Shown here: piece by piece, positions 1-7,109 of the stretch
Layout of the letters: each line of letters opens with the position of its first letter
Numbering within the stretch: position 1 is the first letter of the stretch
NCBI GenBank assembly: GCA_011176535.1
Contig: DUEP01000126.1
Location: forward strand, 1 to 36,588
Direction of reading: 5' to 3'
Length of the DNA stretch: 36,588 bases
Origin: Anaerolineae bacterium
Lineage (GTDB): Bacteria; Chloroflexota; Anaerolineae; Anaerolineales; DRMV01
Program-made: the position numbers and the translations under genes
The notes under the pieces: generated by a model
What the model was told of the DNA's origin: nothing
Seen by the model: only the letters and a program-made list of their open reading frames with translations
Database searches by the model: none

Positions 1-46
1 ATCTGAAAGTGTGAAAAGTTTGGTGGCCCTTTTCGAACACTCGTCT

Positions 47-52
47 TAAAAT
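47..52 (+). promoter_or_regulatory. Putative -10 box (TAAAAT) for the HTH gene
   Basis: TAAAAT lies 24 nt before the ATG at 77, with a GGGAG ribosome-binding site between. No good -35 is seen at 16-18 nt spacing. Bases 1-46 hold nothing else I recognise. Confidence 0.4.
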
Positions 53-76
53 GTATCCAAATCGAGGGAGTAACCC

Positions 77-709
77 ATGGCAAAAGAATGGCTGACCTTA
101 GGCGAAGTGGCTCAGTTGTTGGGCGTGCATCCCAGCACCGTGCGCAACTGGGCCGACTCGGGGAAAATGCCGGTGCACCGGACCCAGGGAGGGCATCGCC
201 GGTTTCGGCGCAGCGAAGTGGAGTTATGGTTGCAATCCCAGCGCGCCAACGGGGATGCCGCCCAGGCGGAGCAGGTGCTCCAGGAGGCGCTGAAGTACAT
301 CCGCTGGCAGATTGCCGAAGGGGAACTGAGCAGACAGGGGTGGTTCCAGAAACTCAATGGGGAGGCGCGCGAAGCCTATCGCAAGTCCGGGCAGGCGTTG
401 ATGCAAGGCCTGCTGGTGTATCTGATCGGCAACGAGCAGGCCGGCATGGCCGAGGCGCGCTCGTTGGGCTACGAATACGCCATGCGCGCCCGGCAGTTCG
501 ACCTGACCGTGGAAGAGGCGGTGGACGCCTTCACCTTTTTCCGCAATGGGGTGTTCGAGGCCCTGCTGAAGGCTTTCGAGGCTTCGACCGTGCATTCGTC
601 CACGGTGTGGAGCACGCTCACTCGGCGCGTCATGCGTTTCACGGATGAGGTGCTGCGCAGCCTGGTTAGTATTTATATGAAATTGTGCCTGAAGGAATCG
701 GCTGGATGA
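77..709 (+). CDS. MerR/excisionase-type HTH protein with RsbR-like helical C-terminal domain
   Basis: Residues about 5-55 form a MerR/BldC-like winged HTH: LTLGEVAQLLGVHPSTVRNW, then GGHRRFRRSEVELW. The C-terminal part (about 65-205) is all-helical with no enzymatic motif. Its pattern (GYEYAMRARQFDLTVEEAVDAFTFFRN) resembles the N-terminal RsbRD/RsbT co-antagonist domain or a histidine-kinase helical sensor. It probably binds DNA and senses a signal or partner through the helical domain; target and signal are unknown. ATG at 77 is chosen because GGGAG lies about 8 nt upstream and TAAAAT at 47-52 can serve as a -10. A 41-aa membrane peptide follows 12 nt downstream. The HTH assignment is secure; the C-terminal assignment is by resemblance. 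Confidence 0.85.
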   Translation: MAKEWLTLGEVAQLLGVHPSTVRNWADSGKMPVHRTQGGHRRFRRSEVELWLQSQRANGDAAQAEQVLQEALKYIRWQIAEGELSRQGWFQKLNGEAREAYRKSGQALMQGLLVYLIGNEQAGMAEARSLGYEYAMRARQFDLTVEEAVDAFTFFRNGVFEALLKAFEASTVHSSTVWSTLTRRVMRFTDEVLRSLVSIYMKLCLKESAG

Positions 710-721
710 TTTGAGGCCGCC

Positions 722-847
722 ATGAGGGAAAAGCGTTCTTCGACACGCTTTTCGGCCGCGCCCTGGATGCGCTGGCTGGTGCCCCTGGCCCTGGCCCTGT
801 TGGCCCTGGGGCTGTTGGGGGTGGTGGTGTTGACTTTGTTGCCCTGA
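722..847 (+). CDS. 41-aa single-pass membrane peptide
   Basis: This short ORF starts at ATG 722, 12 nt after the HTH gene stop, and ends at TGA 845-847. It has a basic N-terminus (MREKRSSTRF) followed by about 24 hydrophobic residues rich in Leu, Val, Ala and Gly, and it stops two residues after the hydrophobic run. This is a textbook single membrane anchor with a positive-inside start. GAGG lies a few bases upstream. No homologous family is recognised. Position suggests co-transcription with the HTH gene, possibly as a membrane partner, but that is inference. Being so short, it could be a chance ORF; the clean charge-plus-helix design argues against that. Confidence 0.5.
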   Translation: MREKRSSTRFSAAPWMRWLVPLALALLALGLLGVVVLTLLP

Positions 848-913
848 GGCTGGGCTCCCGGTAAGGGATGCGGTTCGCCCGGCGGAGCGCCCACAACGGT
901 GGCGGAGGCAGTC

Positions 914-1627
914 ATGCATTGGATCTCGGCGTTGTCCACCCTGGTGACTTTGCTGTTTGTCGCGGCGGTGCTGCAGCGGTATCGCCGCAGGGGCGGCGCC
1001 CACCTGCTTTGGTGGGGGATGGGCCTGGCCTGGTACGGCCTGGGCACCCTGGCCGAGGTGGTGCTGGGCCTGACCTTCAACGCCTGGGTGCTCAAGTTGT
1101 GGTACCTCAGCGGCGCAATGTTGACCGCCGCCTGGTTGGGCCAGGGCACGGTGTTTCTCCTGATCCGCCGAGGGCGGTGGGCCAGGGGGAGCGCCTGGGT
1201 GCTGCTGGCGGTCTCCCTGGTCGCCGCGGCTCTGGTGTTCTCCGCGCCCATCCTGCCCGCAGCCGCCGACTTCCAGCCCGCTTTGCCCGTCTCTTCGCAG
1301 TATCAGGACATCCTGGGGCGCTCGGGGCTGATGCTCACTTTGACCATTTTGCTCAACCTGTACGGTACCCTGACCCTGGTGGGCGGGGCGATTTACTCCG
1401 CCTATCTCTTCTGGCGCAAGCAGGTGCTCCTGGAGCGCATGGTGGGCAACATCCTCATTGCGGCCGGCGCGCTGAGCCCGGCCATGGGCGGCTCTCTGCT
1501 ACGGGCCGGCCTGGCGGACTGGCTGTATGTGAGCGAGTTGTTGGGCGTGGTGCTGATGTTCCTGGGGTTCCGCCTGGCGGTCAAGAGCCGCCCGGCCGAA
1601 AAAGCGGCGACCTCTGCCTCGTCGTAG
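914..1627 (+). CDS. Polytopic membrane protein, unknown function
   Basis: A 237-aa protein that is hydrophobic almost throughout, with about seven predicted membrane helices joined by short Arg-rich loops (QRYRRRGG, RRGRWARG). The layout suggests a small 7-TM sensor or carrier-like protein, but I see no catalytic or binding motif. ATG 914 is preferred over an in-frame GTG at 899 because GGAGG lies at 904-908, five bases upstream. The tail (KSRPAEKAATSASS) is polar and presumably cytoplasmic. It is followed by a strong bidirectional terminator. Function unassigned. Confidence 0.7.
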   Translation: MHWISALSTLVTLLFVAAVLQRYRRRGGAHLLWWGMGLAWYGLGTLAEVVLGLTFNAWVLKLWYLSGAMLTAAWLGQGTVFLLIRRGRWARGSAWVLLAVSLVAAALVFSAPILPAAADFQPALPVSSQYQDILGRSGLMLTLTILLNLYGTLTLVGGAIYSAYLFWRKQVLLERMVGNILIAAGALSPAMGGSLLRAGLADWLYVSELLGVVLMFLGFRLAVKSRPAEKAATSASS

Positions 1628-1649
1628 CGCCCCGTTGGCAGGAGCAACG

Positions 1650-1682
1650 AAAAAGCCACCGAGTCATCCTCGGTGGCTTTTT
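1650..1682. terminator. Bidirectional intrinsic terminator
   Basis: A perfect 14-bp inverted repeat, AAAAAGCCACCGAG (1650-1663) and CTCGGTGGCTTTTT (1669-1682), with a 5-nt loop. U-runs follow the stem in both directions. It separates the convergent membrane protein (ends 1627) and enoyl-CoA hydratase (ends 1698 on the minus strand) and can serve both. Confidence 0.93.
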
Positions 1683-1697
1683 ATATCACGGGGCGGG

Positions 1698-2474
1698 CTA
1701 CTTTCCCTTCCACTCCGGCGGGCGTTTTTCAATGAAGGCTTTCATGCCTTCTTCCTGGTCCTCGGTGGCGAAGAGCAGGTAAAACACCCGCCGCTCGTAG
1801 GCCAGCCCCTCGGTGAGCGAGGTCTCCAGGGCTTTGTTGACCGCCTCCTTGGCGATGCGCACGGCCACAGGCGCGCGCTCGGCGATTTGCTGCGCCAGTT
1901 CCAGCGCTTCGTCCAGGGTGCGCTCCGGCGGCACCACGCGATTGACCAGCCCGAAGCGGGCCGCTTCCTCGGCGCTCAGCGTGCGGTTGTTGAGCACCAT
2001 CTCCATGGCCAGGTACTTGCCCACGGTGCGGGTGAGCCGCTGGGTGCCGCCCGCCCCCGGAATGATGCCTAAGTTGATCTCCGGCTGGCCGAACTTGGCC
2101 GTCTCCGAGGCCACGATCATATCGCAGGTCATGGCCAACTCGAAGCCGCCGCCTAAGGCGTAGCCGGATACGGCGGCGATGATGGGCTTTTTGATCTCGC
2201 GGATGCGGTCGAACAGTTCGATATATTCGCGGTTGAGCATGTCCACCGGCGTGGCTTCGGCCATCTCCTTGATGTCGGCCCCGGCGGCGAAGGCCCGCTC
2301 GCTGCCGGTGATGACCAGCGCGCCGATGTTCGGGTCGGCGTCGAAGGCTTGCAGGGCGGCCACCAGTTCCCCCATGAGCGTGCGGTTGAGGGCGTTCAGC
2401 GCCTTGGGACGGTTGAGGCGAATCAGCCCCACTTTGCCCCGGACTTCGGTAAGGATGGTGGTGTAGTCGCTCAT
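1698..2474 (-). CDS. Enoyl-CoA hydratase (crotonase)
   Basis: A 258-aa crotonase-fold enzyme, the usual family length. It should hydrate 2-trans-enoyl-CoA to 3-hydroxyacyl-CoA in fatty-acid or related acyl-CoA degradation in the cytoplasm. The CoA-binding and oxyanion-hole segments are present (AFAAGADIKEM near 61-71, YALGGGFELAM near 105-115). Both catalytic glutamates of classical hydratases are kept, Glu112 (GGGFELA) and Glu132 (GQPEINLG), followed by PGAGGTQRLTR. That supports a true hydratase rather than an isomerase or other crotonase. The start at 2474 (MSDYTT) is chosen for its AGGAGG six bases upstream; an upstream in-frame start lacks this. No other beta-oxidation gene is nearby, so the exact substrate cannot be told. 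Confidence 0.95.
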   Translation of the reverse strand: MSDYTTILTEVRGKVGLIRLNRPKALNALNRTLMGELVAALQAFDADPNIGALVITGSERAFAAGADIKEMAEATPVDMLNREYIELFDRIREIKKPIIAAVSGYALGGGFELAMTCDMIVASETAKFGQPEINLGIIPGAGGTQRLTRTVGKYLAMEMVLNNRTLSAEEAARFGLVNRVVPPERTLDEALELAQQIAERAPVAVRIAKEAVNKALETSLTEGLAYERRVFYLLFATEDQEEGMKAFIEKRPPEWKGK

Positions 2475-2510
2475 CGCATACCTCCTGGCGAAGGGCAAGG
2501 ATGTGGACGG

Positions 2511-2539
2511 AAAAAGACCCCATCAAAAGGATGGGGTCT
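2511..2539 (-). terminator. Intrinsic terminator of the LysM gene
   Basis: The stem AGACCCCATC (2515-2524) pairs with GATGGGGTCT (2530-2539) around a 5-nt loop. Read on the minus strand it is followed by a U-run (complement of 2511-2515). It lies just downstream of the LysM gene stop and upstream of the enoyl-CoA hydratase gene, so those two genes are probably separate transcription units. Confidence 0.85.
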
Positions 2540-2556
2540 GAGGTGCACCAGCGGCT

Positions 2557-2931
2557 TCAGTCCAATTTGGGGATGGTGAGCACCTGTCCCACCTGGATCA
2601 GGCTGGGGTTGTTGCCGATACGCTTACGGTTGGCCTGGTAGATGACTTCCCAGTACGCGGCGTTGCCGTAGAACTTGAGAGCGATGGCGCTGAGGGAATC
2701 GCCGGGTTGCACGGTGTATTCCACGGGCAGGGTGGCCTTTTCTTGCGCGATTTGCTCTTCTTTCGCCCGCTGGGCGGCTTTGGCGCGAGCCGCCGCCAGA
2801 CGGCGGTCCATGAGTTCCTTTTGGGCTTTGACGGCCGCGTCGTGCTGCCGGGTGCTTTCCTGGTTTTTACGGGCTTCTTGTTGACGGCGAATCTTCTCGC
2901 GGGCTTCGCGGAAAGGGTCTTTCTGTGTCAT
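2557..2931 (-). CDS. LysM domain protein with N-terminal coiled coil
   Basis: A 124-aa protein. Residues about 1-68 are highly charged (Arg, Lys, Glu, Gln, Ala) and predicted to form a long coiled coil. Residues about 72-122 are one LysM domain: YTVQPGDSLSAIALKFYGNAAYWEVIYQANR, ending in VGQVLTIPKL. There is no signal peptide or membrane helix, which resembles the cytoplasmic YgaU/phage-tail type of LysM protein rather than a secreted wall hydrolase. It may bind peptidoglycan-like glycan or act as an assembly adaptor; the partner is unknown. AAGGAG lies about 5 nt before the ATG. A -10 box at 2973-2978 and a terminator at 2511-2539 suggest it is monocistronic. Confidence 0.88.
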   Translation of the reverse strand: MTQKDPFREAREKIRRQQEARKNQESTRQHDAAVKAQKELMDRRLAAARAKAAQRAKEEQIAQEKATLPVEYTVQPGDSLSAIALKFYGNAAYWEVIYQANRKRIGNNPSLIQVGQVLTIPKLD

Positions 2932-2972
2932 GTTATTCTCCTTAGGTTGGATGCCTCTCGGTTCGTGACTTC

Positions 2973-2978
2973 ATTATA
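2973..2978 (-). promoter_or_regulatory. Putative -10 box (TATAAT) for the LysM gene
   Basis: Perfect TATAAT on the minus strand, about 41 nt before the LysM ATG. No recognisable TTGACA at the expected distance. Confidence 0.6.
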
Positions 2979-3018
2979 CCCTACTTTTGGGGTTCCCCTT
3001 GGCTTTCCCACATCTGCC

Positions 3019-3372
3019 TCAGTCTGCCGCGCTCTGGCGTCGCAACAGCCGGAAGGCGGTGACGAAGAACACGGCCCAGAGATAGGCCATGACCACCGCC
3101 AGCCCGGCTGCCAGCCAGGGCACGCGGAACAAATCCAGGTCAAAGGCCAGGACCAGGGGCAGGTTGAGCATCATCACCGGCACCATGAGGTACATGGCCA
3201 CGGTCCAGGCCAGCATCCCCAGCGGCTCTGGCAGGGCCCAGGGCGGCGGAGGGGCGGCCCGGTCGGCAAAGACCCAGCCCTGCCCCCAACCCAGGACGAT
3301 GAGCAGCAGCAATGCCACGGTCACCAGCCCTTTGGCCTTGTCGGGTTGAAGGAGGCTTTTCAGGGTGTTCAT
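3019..3372 (-). CDS. Small membrane protein, about three helices
   Basis: A 117-aa protein with three hydrophobic segments (about 17-36, 52-77 and 85-106) and an Arg-rich end (RLLRRQSAAD). No known family is recognised. It starts 15 nt after the stop of the preceding 91-aa membrane protein and is the last gene of the response regulator/IMPase run. The ribosome-binding site is weak, so translation may depend on coupling to the upstream gene. A membrane role is sure; function is unknown. Confidence 0.7.
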   Translation of the reverse strand: MNTLKSLLQPDKAKGLVTVALLLLIVLGWGQGWVFADRAAPPPPWALPEPLGMLAWTVAMYLMVPVMMLNLPLVLAFDLDLFRVPWLAAGLAVVMAYLWAVFFVTAFRLLRRQSAAD

Positions 3373-3387
3373 CGCGCGAACCGTCTC

Positions 3388-3663
3388 TTATGCGCGGGAG
3401 GCGACCCCCGCGGCAATGTCCGCGAGCAGCCACAAGGCCTGTCCCAAAGCGCCCAGCAGCAGGCCCTGGAAGGCGATCATGCCCGCGGCCAGCACCCGAA
3501 CCCAGCGCATCCAGGTCGTGGCGTCGCCGAAGAAGGGGGAGGGGTTGAGGGGCATGGCCGTCCCCCTGGCCCAGGCCGTCAAAGCCATGCCCAGGCCCCC
3601 CAGGATCAGCAGGGCGCCCAACAGCAGAAAAATTGCAGCGGTGATTTTGGCCACGAGTTTCAT
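3388..3663 (-). CDS. Small membrane protein, about two helices
   Basis: A 91-aa protein with a long N-terminal hydrophobic segment (about 6-32) and a second one (about 58-88), separated by a polar loop (NPSPFFGDATTWMRW). Its ATG overlaps the TGA of the inositol-monophosphatase-like gene as ATGA, so the two are translationally coupled. No conserved enzyme motif or family is recognised. With the next gene it forms a pair of small membrane proteins that may work together. Confidence 0.7.
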   Translation of the reverse strand: MKLVAKITAAIFLLLGALLILGGLGMALTAWARGTAMPLNPSPFFGDATTWMRWVRVLAAGMIAFQGLLLGALGQALWLLADIAAGVASRA

Positions 3664-4460
3664 GATTCATCTCCTGCCTGAGATGGCGTTTCGTGCAACA
3701 CGGCCAGCATTTGAGGGTGAAGGTGAGGGTTGGCGGCCAGGATGGATTGCGGGGGCGAAAGGTAGTCCTCGCCGCCGTGGAGGTTGGTCACCACGGCCCC
3801 AGCCTCGGCGGCGATCAGCCCCCCGGCCGCCACATCGTAGGGCTGAAGGCGGATTTCCCAGTAACCGTCGAAGCGCCCGGCGGCCACATAGCACAGGTCC
3901 AGCGCCGCCGAGCCCAGGCGGCGCACCCCGCGCGTGTGCACGGCAAAGCGGGCGAAGTTGTCCAGGTTGTTCTCCGGGTTGCTCCACATGTCGTAAGGGA
4001 AGCCGGTCACCAGCAGGCTCTCGCCCAGGGTACGGGTATCGGACACATGGATGGGTTGCCTGTTGAGCCAGGCTCCCCGACCGCGCTCGGCCGCGAAGCA
4101 TTCGTCGCGCATGGGGTCGTACACCACGCCGAGCCGCACCACGCCTCCTTCGGCATAAGCCAACGACACGGAGAAAATGGGCACCCCGTGGGCGTAGTTC
4201 ACCGTGCCGTCCAGGGGGTCCACCAGCCAGAGGGGATCGTCTCCCTCGCTCAGTCCGCTTTCCTCGGCCAGGATGCGGTGGCCGGGGAAGCGTTGCCGAA
4301 TTTGACCGAGCAAAAAGGTCTCCGATTGATAGTCTATCTCGGTGACCAGATCGATGGCGTGGCTTTTGCTGCCCACCTGATGGCGACGGCCAAAGCCGTG
4401 TCGCAGGATGACGCCCGCCTGGCGGGCTAGGAGGATGAGATCGTCCAGCGTGGGTTGCAT
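3660..4460 (-). CDS. Inositol-monophosphatase family phosphatase
   Basis: A 266-aa Mg2+-dependent phosphatase of the IMPase/SuhB/HisN/CysQ superfamily. The metal-binding motifs are in place: EES at 66-68, DPLDGT at 81-86 (WLVDPLDGTVNYAHG), and a late YDVAAGG with Asp209 where most members have WDxAAG. Replacement of Trp by Tyr just before that aspartate is a small departure. Possible substrates are inositol phosphate, histidinol phosphate, fructose-1,6-bisphosphate or 3'-phosphoadenosine 5'-phosphate; sequence alone does not decide. The start is supported by AAGGAG upstream of the ATG. The gene lies 65 nt after a response regulator and overlaps the next gene by 4 nt. Confidence 0.92.
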   Translation of the reverse strand: MQPTLDDLILLARQAGVILRHGFGRRHQVGSKSHAIDLVTEIDYQSETFLLGQIRQRFPGHRILAEESGLSEGDDPLWLVDPLDGTVNYAHGVPIFSVSLAYAEGGVVRLGVVYDPMRDECFAAERGRGAWLNRQPIHVSDTRTLGESLLVTGFPYDMWSNPENNLDNFARFAVHTRGVRRLGSAALDLCYVAAGRFDGYWEIRLQPYDVAAGGLIAAEAGAVVTNLHGGEDYLSPPQSILAANPHLHPQMLAVLHETPSQAGDES

Positions 4461-4525
4461 GGCGCTCCTTGGAGGGAGAAAGAATTTTTGGGGGAGGACG
4501 GTCCCTGAGGTCCGGCCTGGAGCTC

Positions 4526-5179
4526 TTAGCCCTCGGACGAGGAGGCGTCCCCCGGTTCCGAGGCCGCCAGCGCCTGCAAATGGGCCTCGATTTCGGCCAG
4601 TTCTTCGCGGATGGCCTGCCGGTGGGTCAGGGCTTCCTGCAGCATGGCCTTGTACGCATCATGTTGAGGTTCCGGCAGGGTGGGAAGCAGCCGCTCCAGA
4701 CGGCTGATCTGGCGGTTTTTCTGGGCTAGTTTGGCCTGCAGGCGTTCTTTGTGGCCCTGGTAGAAGGCCTTTTCGTCCAGCGGCGGCAGGGTATGTTTTT
4801 CTTGGGCGGCGAGGATTTCGGCCACGGTGAGCAGGAATTCGTTGGTGTCGATGGGCTTTTCGATGAATTCCGCTGCGCCCAGTTGCTGGGCAAAAGCCTT
4901 GTCTTCGGGGGTGACATAGGTGGCCGAGATGAAGATGATGGGAATGGAGCGCGTCTGAGGATGGCTCCGCAGGCGATAGGCCAGGGCGTAACCGTCCAGG
5001 CGAGGCATCAAAATATCGGTGACCACCAGCGCGGGGGGGCGTTGGGCCACTTTTTCCAGGGCTTCGGCGCCGTTGGCGGCGGCAAACACTTCGTAACCCT
5101 GGAAGCGCAGGGTCATCACGAGCAAGTCGCGCACATGGGCTACGTCTTCGACGACCAAAATGGGGCCGCTACTGGTCAT
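4526..5179 (-). CDS. Response regulator with coiled-coil tail, no DNA-binding domain
   Basis: A 217-aa protein. Residues 5-125 are a receiver domain with acidic pocket Glu11/Asp12, phosphoacceptor Asp55 (VVTDILMPRLDG), switch Ser85 (FISATY) and Lys108 (FIEKPID). Residues about 140-205 are charged helices rich in Gln, Glu, Arg and Leu, probably a coiled coil. There is no HTH or enzymatic output domain, so it likely acts through protein contacts. ATG 5179 is chosen because it precedes MTSSGPILVVED and has AGGAGA upstream; the longer reading frame upstream is unrelated. No histidine kinase is adjacent. It heads a minus-strand run with the phosphatase and two membrane proteins. Confidence 0.92.
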   Translation of the reverse strand: MTSSGPILVVEDVAHVRDLLVMTLRFQGYEVFAAANGAEALEKVAQRPPALVVTDILMPRLDGYALAYRLRSHPQTRSIPIIFISATYVTPEDKAFAQQLGAAEFIEKPIDTNEFLLTVAEILAAQEKHTLPPLDEKAFYQGHKERLQAKLAQKNRQISRLERLLPTLPEPQHDAYKAMLQEALTHRQAIREELAEIEAHLQALAASEPGDASSSEG

Positions 5180-5230
5180 GGCATCTTCTCCTGCAAGGGA
5201 CCTGACGAATGCGTGCCGATAGCGCCTTCG

Positions 5231-5236
5231 ATTGTA
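5231..5236 (-). promoter_or_regulatory. Putative extended -10 (TGC-TACAAT) for the response regulator
   Basis: On the minus strand TGCTACAAT lies about 52 nt before the ATG at 5179. It is divergent from, and 21 bp away from, the TATAAT of the transporter gene. Confidence 0.5.
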
Positions 5237-5257
5237 GCACAAACGAGGAAAGACGGG

Positions 5258-5263
5258 TATAAT
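5258..5263 (+). promoter_or_regulatory. -10 box (TATAAT) for the SLC13/RCK transporter
   Basis: Perfect TATAAT ends 10 nt before ATG 5274, predicting a 5' leader of only a few bases. It overlaps the alternative in-frame ATG at 5262, which is why 5274 is preferred as start. No clear -35. Confidence 0.6.
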
Positions 5264-5273
5264 GCCCAGCGTT

Positions 5274-7082
5274 ATGATTGCAATTTGGCTCACCCTGGGC
5301 ATTGCTGTAGCCGCCACGGTGCTGTTGATCAGCGGGCGCGTGCGGGGCGATGTGGTCGGTCTGCTGGTCGCCGCGGCTCTGGCGCTTTCGGGGGGCATCC
5401 CGGCCAAGGAAGTGCTGCGGGGGTTGGGGAACCCGGTCATTGTGGTGTTGATTGCCGTTTTTGTGTTGACCAAGGGGCTGGAACTGACGGGGGTGACTGA
5501 CATCCTGGGGCGGACGCTGACCCGTTGGGCCGGCGGCTCGGAAAAACGTCTGTTGACCACGACCTTTGGCATGGCGGCCCTGCTCTCGTTGTTCATGAAC
5601 ACCATCGCGGCGGCGGCGGTGTTGTTGCCGCCGGTGGCGGCCCTGGCCCGGCGTGACCCGTGCTTTTCGCTGCGCAAGGTGCTCATCCCCCTGGCTTATG
5701 GCACCCTGTTGGGGGGGACGGCCACGCTGCTCACCACGGCCAATCTGGTGACCAGCGCGGCACTGGAGGCCCACGGTTGCACGCCCTATGGGGTGTTGGA
5801 CTTCCTTCCAGTAGGTTTGCCTCTGGTGTTCGTGGGGGGGCTGTTCATAGTGTGGGTGGCCCCTCACCTGTTGCCCAACAGCGACGTTAGGGAGGAGCCG
5901 CCGGGGCCTCATCGCTGGACGCTCCACGATTTGGGGGTGGTGTATCCGCTGGACGAAGGACTGCACCTGCTGCGCCTGCGCGAAGGCTCTTCGCTGGTGG
6001 AACGCCCGGCCCGGCGGCCCGGTCTGGCCCGGGAGTTGGGCTGGACCCCGGTGGCGCTGCTGCGCGACGAACGCGCTTACCCCATGGCTCGCATCCCCCG
6101 CGGGTGGCGGCTACGGCCCGGCGATATCTGGCTGGTGGGGGGGCGGGTGAGCCCGGAGGCGCTGGAGGCTTACGGCCTGGAGGTGGTTTCCCTCGACGAA
6201 CCTTTGCCCCTCATTCATGAGCAGGCGGCCCTGATCGAGGTGACGCTAAACCCCCATGGCGGGGCGGTGGGCAAGACGCCCCAGGAGTTGCGTCTGCGAC
6301 GCGACTATGGGGTGCTGGTGTTGATGGTCTGGCGGCAGGGACGGGTGTTCATGAATCGCGTACACCACCTGCCGCTGCAGGCCGGGGATGCTTTGCTGCT
6401 TCACGGCCCGCCGGGGAATCTGCAGCGGTTGCTGGACGAGAAAGAGGAGTTTGCCCTTTTGGCCCAGGTGGGGCTGCGTCCCTCCCGCAACCGGGCCAAG
6501 GCCCTGGCCGCCATCGCGGCCATGCTCATCGCCCTGCTGCCCGCGGTGCTGGGCTGGATGCCTCTGGCCCTCTCGGCGCTTCTGGGGATGCTTTGGGCCA
6601 TGCTGACCGGGGTGATTCACCCGGACCAGGCCTATCAGAGTGTGTCGTGGTCGGTGATTTTCCTGGTGGCCGGGATGATCCCCCTGGCCAGGGCCATGCA
6701 AAGCACCGGCGCGGCAGCGCTGGTCAGCGAGGCCATGCTGCGGCCTCTGGGCCCCCACGCCCCGGCCTGGGCGGTGGCGGCGGCGTTCCTGGTGCTCACC
6801 GTGGCGCTGACGCAAATCATCAGCGGCCAGGCGGCGGCGCTCATCCTGGCCCCCCTGGCCATTGCGGCGGCGGAACACCACGGGCTGGACCCCCGCGGCC
6901 TGGCGATGGCCGTGGCCGTGGGCGCCTCGCTGGCCTTTTTGCTCCCCACGGCCCACCCCGCCAATCTGCTGGTTATGGGGCCGGGGCATTATCAGCCGCG
7001 GGACTATCTGCGGGTCGGTTTGCCCCTGACCCTGGTGCTTTTGCCGGTGGCTTTGCTGGCGTTGCAATGGGTCTGGCTGTAA
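5274..7082 (+). CDS. SLC13/ArsB-type permease with central RCK (TrkA-C) domains
   Basis: A 602-aa inner-membrane ion/anion transporter of the SLC13 (DASS)/CitM-ArsB superfamily. Membrane segments occupy about 1-200 and 400-600, with family-like signatures NPVIVVLIAVFVL, NTIAAAAVLLPPV and TAHPANLLVMGPGHY. The middle (about 205-390) is soluble and holds two TrkA-C/RCK-C repeats, seen at LRPGDIWLVGG and LQAGDALLLHGP; such domains bind ligands and gate transport. The likely substrate is a di-/tricarboxylate, sulfate or similar anion; sequence does not settle it. Start choice at 5274 follows the -10 position. tgt follows 27 nt downstream, so the two may be co-transcribed. Confidence 0.9.
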   Translation: MIAIWLTLGIAVAATVLLISGRVRGDVVGLLVAAALALSGGIPAKEVLRGLGNPVIVVLIAVFVLTKGLELTGVTDILGRTLTRWAGGSEKRLLTTTFGMAALLSLFMNTIAAAAVLLPPVAALARRDPCFSLRKVLIPLAYGTLLGGTATLLTTANLVTSAALEAHGCTPYGVLDFLPVGLPLVFVGGLFIVWVAPHLLPNSDVREEPPGPHRWTLHDLGVVYPLDEGLHLLRLREGSSLVERPARRPGLARELGWTPVALLRDERAYPMARIPRGWRLRPGDIWLVGGRVSPEALEAYGLEVVSLDEPLPLIHEQAALIEVTLNPHGGAVGKTPQELRLRRDYGVLVLMVWRQGRVFMNRVHHLPLQAGDALLLHGPPGNLQRLLDEKEEFALLAQVGLRPSRNRAKALAAIAAMLIALLPAVLGWMPLALSALLGMLWAMLTGVIHPDQAYQSVSWSVIFLVAGMIPLARAMQSTGAAALVSEAMLRPLGPHAPAWAVAAAFLVLTVALTQIISGQAAALILAPLAIAAAEHHGLDPRGLAMAVAVGASLAFLLPTAHPANLLVMGPGHYQPRDYLRVGLPLTLVLLPVALLALQWVWL

Positions 7083-7109
7083 ACCCTGCTGCGTGATGAA
7101 AAGGAGAAC

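Noticed and set aside
4526-5686. One long open frame extending well upstream of the response regulator
   Set aside because: The receiver domain starts at MTSSGP with its own ribosome-binding site at 5179; upstream residues are low-complexity antisense of the transporter gene.
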